Part shown: positions 1-8,943 of the stretch, in pieces
How the letters are laid out: each line of letters opens with the position of its first letter
Numbering within the stretch: the stretch's first letter is position 1
Assembly: GCF_003312875.1 (NCBI RefSeq)
Contig: NZ_CP015163.1
Span: 4,526,001-4,590,000, forward strand
DNA length: 64,000 nucleotides
Source: Amycolatopsis albispora
Lineage (GTDB): Bacteria > Actinomycetota > Actinomycetes > Mycobacteriales > Pseudonocardiaceae
Direction: 5' to 3'
The notes under the pieces: generated by a model
Seen by the model: the letters and a program-made list of their open reading frames with translations, nothing else
Databases searched by the model: none
What the model was told of the DNA's origin: nothing
Program-made: the position numbers and the translations under genes

Positions 1-485
1 TCGACGAGGACGGCTTTGTCACCATCGTCGACCGCAAGAAGGAACTGATCATCAACGAGGCCGGCAAGAACATGTCGCCGACCAACATCGAAAACGCGCT
101 CAAGGCGGCGTCCCCGCTGATCGCGCAGGTGGTGGCGATCGGCGACGCGAAGGCCTACGTGACCGCGCTCGTGGTGCTCGACCCGGAGATGGTGGCCGCG
201 CGTGCCGGCGAGCTGGGGCTGAGCGATCCGTCGGTCGGCGTGGCGGCGGAGAGCGAGGCCGTGCGGGCCGCGATCGCCGAGGCGGTGCGGACGGGCAACG
301 AGAAGCTCAACCGGGCCGAGCAGATCAAGCGGTTCCGGATCGTGCCCGCCGCCTGGGACCCCGGCGGCGACGAGCTGACCCCGAAGATGTCCTTGCGCCG
401 CAAGCCGATCGCGGAGAAGTACCGCGCCGAGATCGACGGGCTGTACGAGGCGAGCCCCGGACCGCAGGTGGTCGATCTGGGGTGA
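1..485 (+). CDS. Long-chain fatty-acid-CoA ligase (FadD type), C-terminal part
   Basis: The gene enters from the left edge; codons are read from base 3. The visible 160 residues begin DEDGFVTIVDRKKELIINEA, which is the hinge and A10-like region of ANL-superfamily acyl-CoA synthetases (RKKELI, then GKN with the catalytic lysine region). They end with the C-terminal mobile domain, including LTPKMSLRRK. The family forms an acyl-AMP and then an acyl-CoA. The protein closely parallels the C-terminus of the second ligase at 1868-3727 (VTIVDRKKELI versus VYITDRKKELI), so the two are paralogues flanking one regulator. N-terminal domain and start are outside the window. Confidence 0.9.
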   Translation, partial: DEDGFVTIVDRKKELIINEAGKNMSPTNIENALKAASPLIAQVVAIGDAKAYVTALVVLDPEMVAARAGELGLSDPSVGVAAESEAVRAAIAEAVRTGNEKLNRAEQIKRFRIVPAAWDPGGDELTPKMSLRRKPIAEKYRAEIDGLYEASPGPQVVDLG

Positions 486-515
486 ACCGGGCGGCCGGCG
501 CGTAGGCTGCCTTCG

Positions 516-1703
516 ATGGCAGCTCCGACCTCATCGCCGGCCGACCGGGCCCGGCGGCCGAAGAACCGGAAGGCGCAGATCGCGCTGGCCGCCGCCGAGC
601 TGTTCTGCCGCCGCGGGTACCACAGCGTCGGGGTGGACGAGATCGCCGACGCGGTCGGCATCACCGGCCCGGCGATCTACCGGCACTTCCGCACCAAGCA
701 GGCGATCCTGGCGCACGCGGTGGCCGAGCTGTCCGAAGGGCTGGCGGGCGCGGCCGTCCCCGCCGAGGACGCGGCTTCGGCCGCCGACCGGCTGGACTCC
801 GCACTGCGGAACCTGGCCGCGTTCGCCGTCGAACGCCGGACGGTGACCCGGCTGTACCAGTGGGAGGACAGGCACCTCCCCGACGACGAGCGCCGGGCGG
901 CCACCGCACGCACCCGGGTGGCCGTGCGCTCGGTGCGCGCGCTGGTGCTCGACGCGCGCCCGGAACTGGACCAGGCGTCGGCGACGCTGCTGACGCTGGC
1001 CGCGTTCAGCGTGCTCGGCAGCCTGAGCACCCATCGCGTCAGCCTGCCGAAGGGCCGGACCGAGGCGCTCGTCCGCGAGCTGGCCGCGACCGTGCTCGCG
1101 CTGCCGGAGCCGCCGGGGCCGCAGCCGCGTGCCGAGCGCCCGCGCGAGGAGATGCTGCGCCTGGTCTCCCGCCGTGAACGGCTGCTCGCCGAGGCCGTGC
1201 ACCTCTTTCACCAGCGCGGGTTCCAGGCGGTGAGCATGGAGGAGATCGGCACCAGGGCCGGGATCAACGCGTCCAGCCTGTACCGCCACTTCTCCGGCAA
1301 GGGCGACCTGCTCGCGGCCATCTACCACCGGGCGGCCGAACGGCTGTCCGATGCGGCGACCACCGCGCTGACCGGCGCGCGTGACCCCGGCGAAGCACTG
1401 GAGCGGCTGATCCCGACCTACGTGCGCATCGCCTTCGACCAGGCCGGGCTGGTCTCGGTCTACCTGTCCGAGAACGACAACCTGCCGCCGGGCGACCGGG
1501 AAACGCTGCGGGCCGCGCAACGGCGGCACGTCGACGAGTGGGTGCGGCTGGTCGGCTCGTGCCGTGGGGACGAACCGGCCGCGGAGACCCGGCTCCGGGT
1601 GTACGCGGCACTCAACGTGGTCACCGATCTGGCCAGGGCGGAGCCGCCGCTGACCGGGCCGCCGTTCGGTGCGGAACTGGTCAGCGCACTGCTGACAAGT
1701 TAA
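516..1703 (+). CDS. Tandem-domain TetR/AcrR regulator
   Basis: This 395-residue protein has two complete TetR_N helix-turn-helix domains in one chain. The first is at about residues 18-66 (helix-turn-helix ending AIYRHFRTK). The second is at about 217-265 (ending SLYRHFSGK), and each is followed by a helical ligand-type domain. Usual TetR proteins are about 200 residues with one HTH, so this is effectively a covalent dimer. It lies 30 bp after one fadD and 164 bp before another. A perfect inverted repeat in the downstream gap is a plausible operator, so control of fatty-acyl activation by an acyl-CoA-type ligand is likely but inferred. Start chosen at the ATG; no strong ribosome site is visible. 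Confidence 0.9.
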   Translation: MAAPTSSPADRARRPKNRKAQIALAAAELFCRRGYHSVGVDEIADAVGITGPAIYRHFRTKQAILAHAVAELSEGLAGAAVPAEDAASAADRLDSALRNLAAFAVERRTVTRLYQWEDRHLPDDERRAATARTRVAVRSVRALVLDARPELDQASATLLTLAAFSVLGSLSTHRVSLPKGRTEALVRELAATVLALPEPPGPQPRAERPREEMLRLVSRRERLLAEAVHLFHQRGFQAVSMEEIGTRAGINASSLYRHFSGKGDLLAAIYHRAAERLSDAATTALTGARDPGEALERLIPTYVRIAFDQAGLVSVYLSENDNLPPGDRETLRAAQRRHVDEWVRLVGSCRGDEPAAETRLRVYAALNVVTDLARAEPPLTGPPFGAELVSALLTS

Positions 1704-1740
1704 CCACCATTCGCGCCGTGACCGGCGTCCCAGCCGCTGG

Positions 1741-1767
1741 ACCGACCAAACGGTATGTCTGGTCGGT
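1741..1767. promoter_or_regulatory. Candidate TetR operator, 8-bp inverted repeat
   Basis: ACCGACCA (1741-1748) and TGGTCGGT (1760-1767) are perfect reverse complements 11 bp apart, in the only gap between the tandem TetR gene and the second fadD. The position about 100 bp before the ligase start fits an operator for the neighbouring regulator; binding is inferred. Confidence 0.5.
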
Positions 1768-1867
1768 TGGTGGAATCTTCACTGGCCGACGGGGTCTTCG
1801 CCACTGGTCTTCCGGTTTTGTTAACAAGCATTTACAGTGGCCCGAAAGCCGACCAGGGAGGCCAGCG

Positions 1868-3727
1868 TTGACCAGTCAGCCGTCCGTTGCCCGCGATGCC
1901 GAAGGCCAGACCATTCCGAAGCTCCTCGCACGCAACGCCGCCGAATACGGCGATCGCCCGGCACTGACCTCACTCGACAACGCGGACCTGCCGACCCTGA
2001 CCTGGGCCGCGTTGCGCGACGAGATCGCCGCGGTCGCCCGCGGGCTCGGTGAGCTGGGGCTCACCGCCCGGGACCGGATGCTGATCATGGCGGCGAACCG
2101 GCCGGAGCACCTGATCGCCGACCTCGCCGCGACCCACCTGGCCGCGATCCCCTGCACCGCCTACGCGACGCTGAGCCCGGAGCAGATCCGGTTCGTGGCC
2201 ACGCACAGCGCCGCCGGTGTGGTGGTGCTCGGCGGCGCGGCCGAGCTGGAGCGCTGGAGCACGGTCCTCGACGACCTGCCCGCGCTGCGGCACGTGGTGG
2301 TGATGGACGCCGACGCGGTGCCCGCGGACGACAAGCGGTTCGTCAGCCTCGCCGACGTGCGGGCGCGGGGTGCCGAACTGCACGCCGCCGACCCGTCGGT
2401 GTTCGAAGAGACCTGGCAGCGCATCGCGCCGGACGACCCGCTGTCGATGATCTACACCTCGGGCACCACCGGCGAGCCGAAGGGCGTGGTGCTGTCGCAC
2501 CGCAACACGATTCACGAGGCGTTCGCCGTGCACCGGCTGCACGAGACCCCGATGCACGTCGACACCATCGGGTACCTGCCGCTGGCGCACATCGCCGAGC
2601 GTGAGCTGTCGCTGTACATGCCGATCACCTACGCCGGGCACGTGCACACGCTGGCCGATCCGAGCGGCATCGTGGCCGCGCTCGGGCGGGTGCGCCCGCA
2701 GGGCTTCTTCGGGGTGCCGCGGGTCTGGGAGAAGATGGTCGCCGGGCTGCGGAACATGCTCGCCGCCGCGCCCGAGGAGAACCGCAAGGCGCTCACCGAG
2801 GCCAACGAACTGCTGCAGGAGGGCTACAAGCTCCGCAGCGCCGGTCAGGAGGTGCCCGCCGAACTCGCCGAGCGGATCGCGCGGACCGACGAGGCCGTGC
2901 TCGCCCCGGTGCGCAAGATGCTCGGACTGGACCGGTTGCTGCTGGCCTCCAGCGGGGCGGCCGCGCTGCCGGTGGAGATCCTCTACTTCATCGCCGGGCT
3001 CGGCGTGGAGATCGAAGAGGTGTGGGGCCTGTCGGAAACCACCGGCGCGGTCACCGCGAACACCGCGAGCGCGTTCCGCGCGGGCAGCGTCGGCCGTCCG
3101 CTCGCCGACGTGGAGGTCAAGGTCGGCGAGGACGGGGAGTTGTTCGTCCGCGGGCCGATCGTGTTCCTCGGTTACCTGCAGCCGGACGGCTCGATCAAGC
3201 CGGCGGTGGACGAGGAGGGCTGGCTGCCCACCGGGGACATCGGCACCATCGACGAGGACGGCTACGTCTACATCACCGACCGCAAGAAGGAACTGATCAT
3301 CACCTCCGGCGGCAAGAACATCGCGCCGACGCGGATCGAAGGGCTGCTCAAGGAGCACCCGCTGATCGGGCAGGCGGTGGCCATCGGCGACGGGAAACCG
3401 TTCATCTCGGCGCTCATCGTGCTCGACGACGAGATCGCCCCCGCCTGGGCCGCGGCGAACGGCATCGAGGTGAAGGACCCCGCTGATCCCGCCGAACTGG
3501 CCGCTCACCCCGGCATCCGCGCCGAAATCGACCGGGCGGTCGAGTCGGCGAACAACCGCTTGGCGCGCGTCGAGCAGATCAAGAAGTACCACCTGCTGCC
3601 GAAGGCGTGGACCCCGGAAACCGGCGAACTGACCCCGACGCTCAAACTGAAGCGCCGGGTGATCAACGACCGGTACGCCCCCACCATCGCCGACCTGTAC
3701 GCCGGTGCCCCAGCCCCCACCGCCTGA
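1868..3727 (+). CDS. Long-chain fatty-acid-CoA ligase (FadD15-like)
   Basis: A 619-residue AMP-forming acyl-CoA synthetase, the usual length for the FadD15 type. The P-loop-like A3 motif YTSGTTGEPKGVVLSH is at about residue 195, and the hinge TDRKKELIITSGGKNIAP is at about residue 470, including the lysine region used in adenylation. The C-terminus repeats LTPTLKLKRR, as in the upstream partial ligase. The reading frame is open back to 1538 inside the TetR gene, but the TTG at 1868 follows AGGGAG (1855-1860) with 7-bp spacing and gives the family-like N-terminus. Expected to activate long fatty acids for beta-oxidation or lipid synthesis in the cytoplasm. A tandem-TetR gene and its candidate operator lie directly upstream. 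Confidence 0.9.
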   Translation: MTSQPSVARDAEGQTIPKLLARNAAEYGDRPALTSLDNADLPTLTWAALRDEIAAVARGLGELGLTARDRMLIMAANRPEHLIADLAATHLAAIPCTAYATLSPEQIRFVATHSAAGVVVLGGAAELERWSTVLDDLPALRHVVVMDADAVPADDKRFVSLADVRARGAELHAADPSVFEETWQRIAPDDPLSMIYTSGTTGEPKGVVLSHRNTIHEAFAVHRLHETPMHVDTIGYLPLAHIAERELSLYMPITYAGHVHTLADPSGIVAALGRVRPQGFFGVPRVWEKMVAGLRNMLAAAPEENRKALTEANELLQEGYKLRSAGQEVPAELAERIARTDEAVLAPVRKMLGLDRLLLASSGAAALPVEILYFIAGLGVEIEEVWGLSETTGAVTANTASAFRAGSVGRPLADVEVKVGEDGELFVRGPIVFLGYLQPDGSIKPAVDEEGWLPTGDIGTIDEDGYVYITDRKKELIITSGGKNIAPTRIEGLLKEHPLIGQAVAIGDGKPFISALIVLDDEIAPAWAAANGIEVKDPADPAELAAHPGIRAEIDRAVESANNRLARVEQIKKYHLLPKAWTPETGELTPTLKLKRRVINDRYAPTIADLYAGAPAPTA

Positions 3728-4069
3728 CCCGAGCCAAGCCGCTGCTGCCGGGGGTGCCGCCGGTACCTCAGGTGCCGCCCGTGCTGCAGGTGCCGCGGGC
3801 GCCGCCGGTACCGCGGGTGACGCCGGTACCGCGGATGGCGCCCGTGCTGCTCGAGCCGCAGGTGGCGCCGGTACCGCCCCAGCCGCGGATGCCAGTTGCG
3901 CCGCGGGTGTCGCAGGTGCTGCCCGTACCGCGGGCTACGCCCGAGCCGCCGGAACGTCAGGTGCCCGCGGTGCTGCCGGTGGTGCAGGTGCCACTCGCGC
4001 CGCCGCCCGTACCGCGACCGGCGCTCGTGCCGCCGCGACGAGCGCTCCCCGTGCCGCGGGCGCCGCTCA

Positions 4070-4124
4070 TGTCACGAATGTGGCTTTCGGGACGCGAAAC
4101 GTCTCGAAAGCCACATTCGTGACA
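4070..4124. repeat. Dispersed palindrome, copy 1
   Basis: The arms begin TGTCACGAATGTGGCTTTCG and end CGAAAGCCACATTCGTGACA around a 5-base loop (CGAAA, 4095-4099). About 24 of 25 arm positions pair. It could act as a bidirectional terminator between converging genes; no U-tract follows. Confidence 0.8.
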
Positions 4125-4217
4125 CCGGGCCCCGGCTCCGACGGCGCAGTGGGCTCGCCCTCCGAGGGCTCGGTGGCTCACCTCTGCGGCCAGGCAGCCG
4201 AGCCACCTGCCGCCAAG

Positions 4218-4271
4218 GGCACGAATGTGGCTTTCGGGGCGAAAAACGCCCCCAAAGCCACATTCGTGTCC
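4218..4271. repeat. Dispersed palindrome, copy 2
   Basis: Same core as copy 1 (ACGAATGTGGCTTTCGGGGCG, AAAAA loop at 4242-4246, then the complementary arm to 4271). It ends only 3 bp before the stop codon of the minus-strand SDR gene. Confidence 0.8.
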
Positions 4272-4274
4272 CGC

Positions 4275-5186
4275 CTACGCCGTGCGCAGCGGGTTCTCAG
4301 TCCACTTCCGCAGCTTCGGCGGGACCCGCTTCTCCAGGCCGTACGGCTCCAGGTGCGCGCTGAACACCTCGTCGAAGGCGCGTTCCACGCTCTCGGTGTC
4401 CCACACCGGCCGCTCCAGGATGGGTGCCTTCAGGTGCGGCTGCCCCACGATGTGCAGCTGCGGCCCGTTGCAGCGGATCATCTGCCCGGTGATACCGGCC
4501 GAGTTCTCCCCCAGCAGGAACAGCACCAGCGGCGCGATCCGCGCGGGCGTGCGGTCCGGCGGGCAGTTGCGCAGCGAGCGCTCCGACTTCCAGACCATCC
4601 GCGTGTGCGCGAGCGGGCACACCGCGTTCACCCGGATGCCCACCTCCTCGAGGTCGAGCGCCCAGGAATAGGTCAGCGAAGCCACCGCCCCCTTGCTCGC
4701 CGCGTATACGCCCAGCTTGCGCTGCCCCAGCGAGGCACCCGAGGAGATGTTCACGATCGAACCGCCACCGCCCCGCGCCACCATGGCCTCGACCGCGGCC
4801 ATCCCGGTGTACATCACGCCGAGCACGTTGACCTCGACCAGCTCACGCACCTGCGCCGGGTCCTCTTCCCACGGCAGCGCCTCGTAGTTGAGCCCGGCGT
4901 TGTTGACCAGCCCGTCGATCCGGCCGAACTCCGCCACGCACAGCTCGACGATGGCCCGCGCCTGCACCGGATCGGCCACGCTGTGCCCGCTGGCCACCGC
5001 CCGGCCACCCTGCGCGCGGATGCCGGCCGCGGTCCGCTCCGCCAGCTCGGCGTCCACGTCGTTGACCACCACCGCCGCCCCGGCCTGCGCGGCGTGCACC
5101 GCGAAGGCCTCCCCCAGGCCCCGGCCACCGCCGGTGATCACGACCGCCTTGTTTTCCAGCAATCCGTGCTCGAGCAATCCGTTCAT
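4275..5186 (-). CDS. SDR-family NAD(P)-dependent oxidoreductase
   Basis: A 303-residue classical short-chain dehydrogenase. TGGGRGLG, the TGxxxGxG nucleotide loop, is near residue 18; NNAG follows; the catalytic YAASK motif has its upstream serine in NISSGASLG. The C-terminus (about 50 residues after the Rossmann fold) is longer than in minimal SDRs, as in the multifunctional-enzyme-like group that acts on hydroxyacyl-CoA or steroid-type substrates. Substrate is not deducible. The ATG follows AGGAGG at good spacing. Its 3' end faces the fadD gene across a palindrome-containing gap. Confidence 0.88.
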   Translation of the reverse strand: MNGLLEHGLLENKAVVITGGGRGLGEAFAVHAAQAGAAVVVNDVDAELAERTAAGIRAQGGRAVASGHSVADPVQARAIVELCVAEFGRIDGLVNNAGLNYEALPWEEDPAQVRELVEVNVLGVMYTGMAAVEAMVARGGGGSIVNISSGASLGQRKLGVYAASKGAVASLTYSWALDLEEVGIRVNAVCPLAHTRMVWKSERSLRNCPPDRTPARIAPLVLFLLGENSAGITGQMIRCNGPQLHIVGQPHLKAPILERPVWDTESVERAFDEVFSAHLEPYGLEKRVPPKLRKWTENPLRTA

Positions 5187-5584
5187 CGCCCTGGACCTCC
5201 TGTGCGTCCCCTGGCCTCTCGCGCGCGGGTTCGCTCACCCGCTGCAACCGGCCCTCACGTCCAGTGTTGGCCACGAAGGGTCATCGGCGCGCGGCTTCGG
5301 AGACGAACGGCTGCCTCGCTGCGCCGAACGAGTGAGCCTGATCGGCGCAGTGATATCGCCGCACGGGTCACTCGGTCACTCCGAACGGCGCCACCCTCGG
5401 TAACGGGCCGAACACGTTCGCAGGCTTACTACTGAGGTGGGGTTCTCGCTGCGCAGTGGTGAACGTCATACTGAACGTTGCCGGACGTGTCGTCCGGGTG
5501 AAGGCCCTGTCCGAGCCTGTGCACTCGCACGACACAATGCACTGCCCGAGCAAGTTCACCCGATCGGGGGGAAGAAGACTGACG
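5187..5584. other. Divergent intergenic region with inverted repeat
   Basis: This is the 398-bp region between the minus-strand SDR and the plus-strand MFS gene. I see no credible gene. CCGGACG-TGT-CGTCCGG (5481-5497) is a perfect 7-bp inverted repeat about 90 bp before the MFS start, a possible operator or 5'-UTR hairpin. The rest must hold both promoters, but I cannot assign -35/-10 boxes with confidence. Confidence 0.5.
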
Positions 5585-6799
5585 GTGAAGACGAACGCTC
5601 CTCCTCGGATGCGGGCGGTACTCCGGAACGGCGAGTTCCGCACGCTCTGGCTGGCCGAGGCCCAGTCCGTGGCGGGCGATCAGCTGACCACCGTCGCCGT
5701 GGCGATCACCGTCTACGCACGCACCGGTTCACCGCTGTGGGCGGCGCTCGCCTACGCGATGACCTACCTGCCCGCGCTCGCGGGCGGGCTGGGCCTGGCT
5801 CAGCTGGCCGACCGCTACCCGCGCCGCACCGTGCTGTGGAGCTGTGCCGCCGCGCAGGCGGTGGTGGTCGCGGTGATGGCAGTGCCCGGCACCCCGCTGG
5901 TCGCGCTGGTCGGGCTGGTGGTGCTCGCGCGCCTGTTCGGCGCGCCGGCCAACGCCGCGCAGAACGCGCTGACCAGGGAGGTGTTCACCTCCGACGAGCT
6001 GTACCTGCGCAGCCAGGACCTCCGTGGCATCACCACGAACCTGGCCATGCTGCTCGGGCTGATCGGGGCCGGCGCGCTGGTCACCGCCATCGGCGTGAGC
6101 TGGACGCTGGCCATCGACGCGGTCACCTTCGCGATCAGCGCGGTGGCGATCCGGCTGCGGGTGGCGCGCCGCGACGCGGCGGGCAACGGGGACGACCCGT
6201 GGTTCGGCGCCATCCGCTGGGTCTCCGGGCAGCGGCGGCTGCGCGTGCTGCTGGGGCTGTCCTGGCTGGTCGGCTTCGCGATGATCCCGGAAGGGCTCGC
6301 GGCACCGCTGGCCGAGGAGATCGGCGCGCCGCCGGAGGCCGTCGGCTGGCTGCTCGCCGCGGACCCGCTCGGCTTCATCCTCGGGGTCTTCCTGCTGTCC
6401 AACTACGTCCGGGCGGAGGTCCGCCGCCGGGTGATCGGCGTGCTGGCCGTCGTGCCGAACGCGATCCTGCTGATCTTCGCCGTCGATCCGGGCCTGGTGC
6501 TGGCGCTGACCGCGCTGGCGCTGGCCGGGGTCGCCGGGGCCTACATAGTCACCGTCGGGGCCACCTTCATCACCTGGGTGCCCAACGAGCTCAGGGGCGG
6601 TGCCGGTGGGCTCTACCGCACCGGTCTGCGGGTCACCCAGGGAGTCGGTGCCGCGCTCGGCGGTGCGCTCGCGCAGCTGGCCGGTTCGGCCACCGCGGCG
6701 ATCGCGATCGGCGGCGCGCTGGGTGTGGTGCTCGGCATTCCGCTGGCCGTGTCATGGGCACGCGCCCGGCGCGGAGCCGAGGCGGACCTCACGGGCTGA
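5585..6799 (+). CDS. MFS transporter
   Basis: About 404 residues with around 12 hydrophobic segments. The loop LADRYPRRTVL between TM2 and TM3 matches the MFS motif A (GxLaDrxgrkxxl). The type resembles actinobacterial drug or metabolite exporters with an N-terminal NGEFRTLWLAEAQSVAGDQL segment. The frame opens upstream at 5456, but the GTG at 5585 follows GGGGGAAG and removes a non-hydrophobic tail; ATG 5609 is an alternative. The substrate is unknown. The gene stands alone: an inverted repeat precedes it and a repeat-rich, probably non-coding region follows. Confidence 0.85.
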   Translation: MKTNAPPRMRAVLRNGEFRTLWLAEAQSVAGDQLTTVAVAITVYARTGSPLWAALAYAMTYLPALAGGLGLAQLADRYPRRTVLWSCAAAQAVVVAVMAVPGTPLVALVGLVVLARLFGAPANAAQNALTREVFTSDELYLRSQDLRGITTNLAMLLGLIGAGALVTAIGVSWTLAIDAVTFAISAVAIRLRVARRDAAGNGDDPWFGAIRWVSGQRRLRVLLGLSWLVGFAMIPEGLAAPLAEEIGAPPEAVGWLLAADPLGFILGVFLLSNYVRAEVRRRVIGVLAVVPNAILLIFAVDPGLVLALTALALAGVAGAYIVTVGATFITWVPNELRGGAGGLYRTGLRVTQGVGAALGGALAQLAGSATAAIAIGGALGVVLGIPLAVSWARARRGAEADLTG

Positions 6800-7300
6800 C
6801 ATGAACCGCGGTAACGACGACGCCGCCGGCGTCGACAAGACAAGCACCAGGCCATCGCCGTCCGGCGAGGCAACGCTCGAGAACTCAGAAGTCACGGCCG
6901 GCCACTCCGAACACCTCCTCGGGGTAATCCATCCAAAATCGACAACAGAATCCGCATCAGAAGTCACGGCCGGTCACGTCCAACACCTCCAAGCACAAGC
7001 GCCACCACGAACCCATTACATTCAGAGATCAGAAGTCACGACCCGCCACTGGGAACACCTCCTCGCGGAACAAAACCACACACACCCGCATCGTTCCATT
7101 GTCGGTCAAGAAGACGCGGTCAGCATCTTCGCTCATGCACGCCCCGCTGCGACAGTCACAACACCTGGGCACGCATCCCGTCCTGTCTTGCGCTTCCGGT
7201 GCCGTGAGATGGTACCGGTCGTGAAGGACGAACCGGTGCCCGCTCGCGTACCGGAAAGGTTACCCAGGTACTCGGGGCCGGGTGGACGGGAGGTGTGCCG
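6800..7300. repeat. Repeat block: three 36-bp units at exact 72-bp spacing
   Basis: Units start at 6885, 6957 and 7029 and run TCAGAAGTCACGGCCGGC and onward to about ACACCTCC, with 27-30 of 36 positions shared. They are separated by two unrelated 36-bp segments of clearly lower GC. One frame is open from ATG 6801 to 7310 and would give a 24-residue peptide repeat (SEVTAGHSEHLL-like). Its codon third positions are poor in G/C, unlike every neighbour, and it lacks a ribosome site, so I do not call a gene. Copies face the diguanylate cyclase promoter; they may be spaced protein-binding sites. Confidence 0.6.
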
Positions 7301-8785
7301 ATGGCGCTGAAGCCCGGAGACCACCCGCCGCCGTCCACCGGCGAATCCGCCACGGCAGGCGGCACCGCAGCCGGTGCCACCCCCGCCGCGGGCGCGAGCC
7401 AGCCGGAATCCCAGCCCGCGACGCGGCCGGATTCCCCGCCCGAATCGCCGTCCGAATCCCGGCCGGATTCGGCAACCGGGAAGAATTCACCGGCACCGGA
7501 CAGGCATCCTTTCGACCCGCGCGCGTGGGGTATCTGGCAACGGCCGAAGAAGCTGATCGCCTATTTGCTGGTAATGGAGACGATCGCCGCGACCGGGCTG
7601 GTTTACGCATTTTCGGTCTCCGATTCCCCGAACGGTCTCGACTGGATCAGGTTCGCCATACTGGTGGCGGGCGCTACCATTCACATCCAATTGACCCAGC
7701 GGCAGGAAGAACGGCGCCGGAGTCGTACCAAAACCGTGCTGATCGACCTCACCGCGGTCTGGATCTTCCCGGCCGTGCTGGTCATTCCGGTACCGCTGAT
7801 CGTCGCATTGGTGGTCATCATCCGGGGGCAGCGCTGGTTCACCGCCCGCCGCCCGGCGCACAACTTCGTCTTCTCCACCATCTCGCACAGCCTGGCCGCG
7901 GCGATGGCGCACCTGGCCTTCGCCGACCTCGGCCCGCAGGACTGGACCTCGCTGACCATCGGCGGTTCGCTGCGCGAGTTCGGCCTGGTGGTGCTCACCG
8001 CGGCGATCTACGAAGCGATCCAGATCATCTACGTCGGCGGCGCGATCGCGGCCGCCTCCACCACGCGCCCGAACGTGACCACCATCCTGGGCAGCAAGGC
8101 GGACAACGTGCTGGAGGCGGTGACCACCGGACTCGGCGCGATGACCGCCATCCTGCTGGTCACCATGCCGCCGACGGTGGCGATCATGGCGGTGGTCACC
8201 GTGGTCTTCAACCGGCTCGCCGAGCTGGACCAGCTCCAGAGCGACGTGCGCACCGATCCCAAGACCGGGCTGCTGAACATGCGTGGCTGGTCGGAATCCG
8301 CCGAGCGGGCGCTGTCCAGGACCAGCCGCGCGGACGACAGCCTCGCCCTGCTGATGATCGACCTGGACCACTTCAAGTGGATCAACGACACGTTCGGTCA
8401 CCCCGCCGGGGACGACGTCCTCCGTGCGGTGGCCGAAGCACTCGGTCAGGTGACGCGACCGTCCGATGTGGTCGGCCGCTTCGGCGGCGAGGAGTTCCTC
8501 GTGCTGCTGCCCGACATCGACCACACGGCGGCGAAGCTGGCCGCCGAGCGCGTGCTGCACACCATCGCCGCGCTGAGCATCGACAGCACCGACAAGCGCG
8601 GCGACCCGACCACCATCTCCGGGCGCACCACCTCGATCGGGGTGGCGCTGCACCCCCGGCACGGGGACACCCTGGAGGCGCTGCTGCAGGCCGCCGACTC
8701 GGCGGTCTACGACGCGAAGGAGGGCGGGCGCAACCAGGTCCGCTTCGCCGACGGCAGCACCAGGCGCCCGCCGCCCGAGGACTAG
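7301..8785 (+). CDS. Membrane-bound diguanylate cyclase (GGDEF domain)
   Basis: A 494-residue protein: a Pro/Ser-rich N-terminal tail (about 70 residues), then a multi-pass membrane region (about residues 80-300, with segments such as LIAYLLVMETIAATGLVYAF), then a C-terminal GGDEF domain. The active-site loop is GGEEF at about 395-399. A product-inhibition I-site RPSD lies five residues before it, so cyclase activity with feedback control by c-di-GMP is expected. c-di-GMP controls development through BldD in actinomycetes. ATG 7301 is 7 bp after GGAGG; a GTG 6 bp earlier is possible. The membrane region resembles MASE-type sensors but I cannot name the subtype. Confidence 0.9.
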   Translation: MALKPGDHPPPSTGESATAGGTAAGATPAAGASQPESQPATRPDSPPESPSESRPDSATGKNSPAPDRHPFDPRAWGIWQRPKKLIAYLLVMETIAATGLVYAFSVSDSPNGLDWIRFAILVAGATIHIQLTQRQEERRRSRTKTVLIDLTAVWIFPAVLVIPVPLIVALVVIIRGQRWFTARRPAHNFVFSTISHSLAAAMAHLAFADLGPQDWTSLTIGGSLREFGLVVLTAAIYEAIQIIYVGGAIAAASTTRPNVTTILGSKADNVLEAVTTGLGAMTAILLVTMPPTVAIMAVVTVVFNRLAELDQLQSDVRTDPKTGLLNMRGWSESAERALSRTSRADDSLALLMIDLDHFKWINDTFGHPAGDDVLRAVAEALGQVTRPSDVVGRFGGEEFLVLLPDIDHTAAKLAAERVLHTIAALSIDSTDKRGDPTTISGRTTSIGVALHPRHGDTLEALLQAADSAVYDAKEGGRNQVRFADGSTRRPPPED

Positions 8786-8943
8786 TCCATGCCCGAAGGC
8801 CCTCGCCGAAGGTCATAGGTACGGACCAATTACCCGGTTACCGGCAAAGGCCGCCCCGAATACGCGGTGGTCAGGGCATTTTTCCGCCGGGGCGGTTCCA
8901 CGCAGTGGCAAAAATCCCCTTTACCCGGCCTAGTGCCAATGCA

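Larger units (their letters stand above)
3728..4274. repeat. Convergent gap: low-complexity GC repeats plus two palindromes
   Basis: No gene is supported here. From about 3750 to 4065 the DNA is an imperfect repeat of units like GCCGCCGGTACCGCGGGTG. It translates as Ala/Gly-rich in one frame and Pro/Arg-rich in another; several frames stay open simply because stop codons are rare. Two members of the dispersed palindrome family follow (4070-4124, 4218-4271). The gap separates the plus-strand fadD from the minus-strand SDR gene, so it is a shared 3' region. Confidence 0.75.

Noticed and set aside
3705..5435. Long open frame of 576 codons on the plus strand
   Set aside because: Ala/Gly-rich low complexity, then antisense to the SDR gene whose motifs are clear on the minus strand.
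6885..7064. CRISPR array
   Set aside because: Spacing is CRISPR-like, but only three repeats exist, they differ from each other at 6-9 of 36 positions including the middle one, and no cas gene is present.
6801..7310. Protein-coding gene of about 169 residues with a 24-residue repeat
   Set aside because: No ribosome site, third codon positions poor in G/C in contrast to all neighbours, and it overlaps the diguanylate cyclase start.
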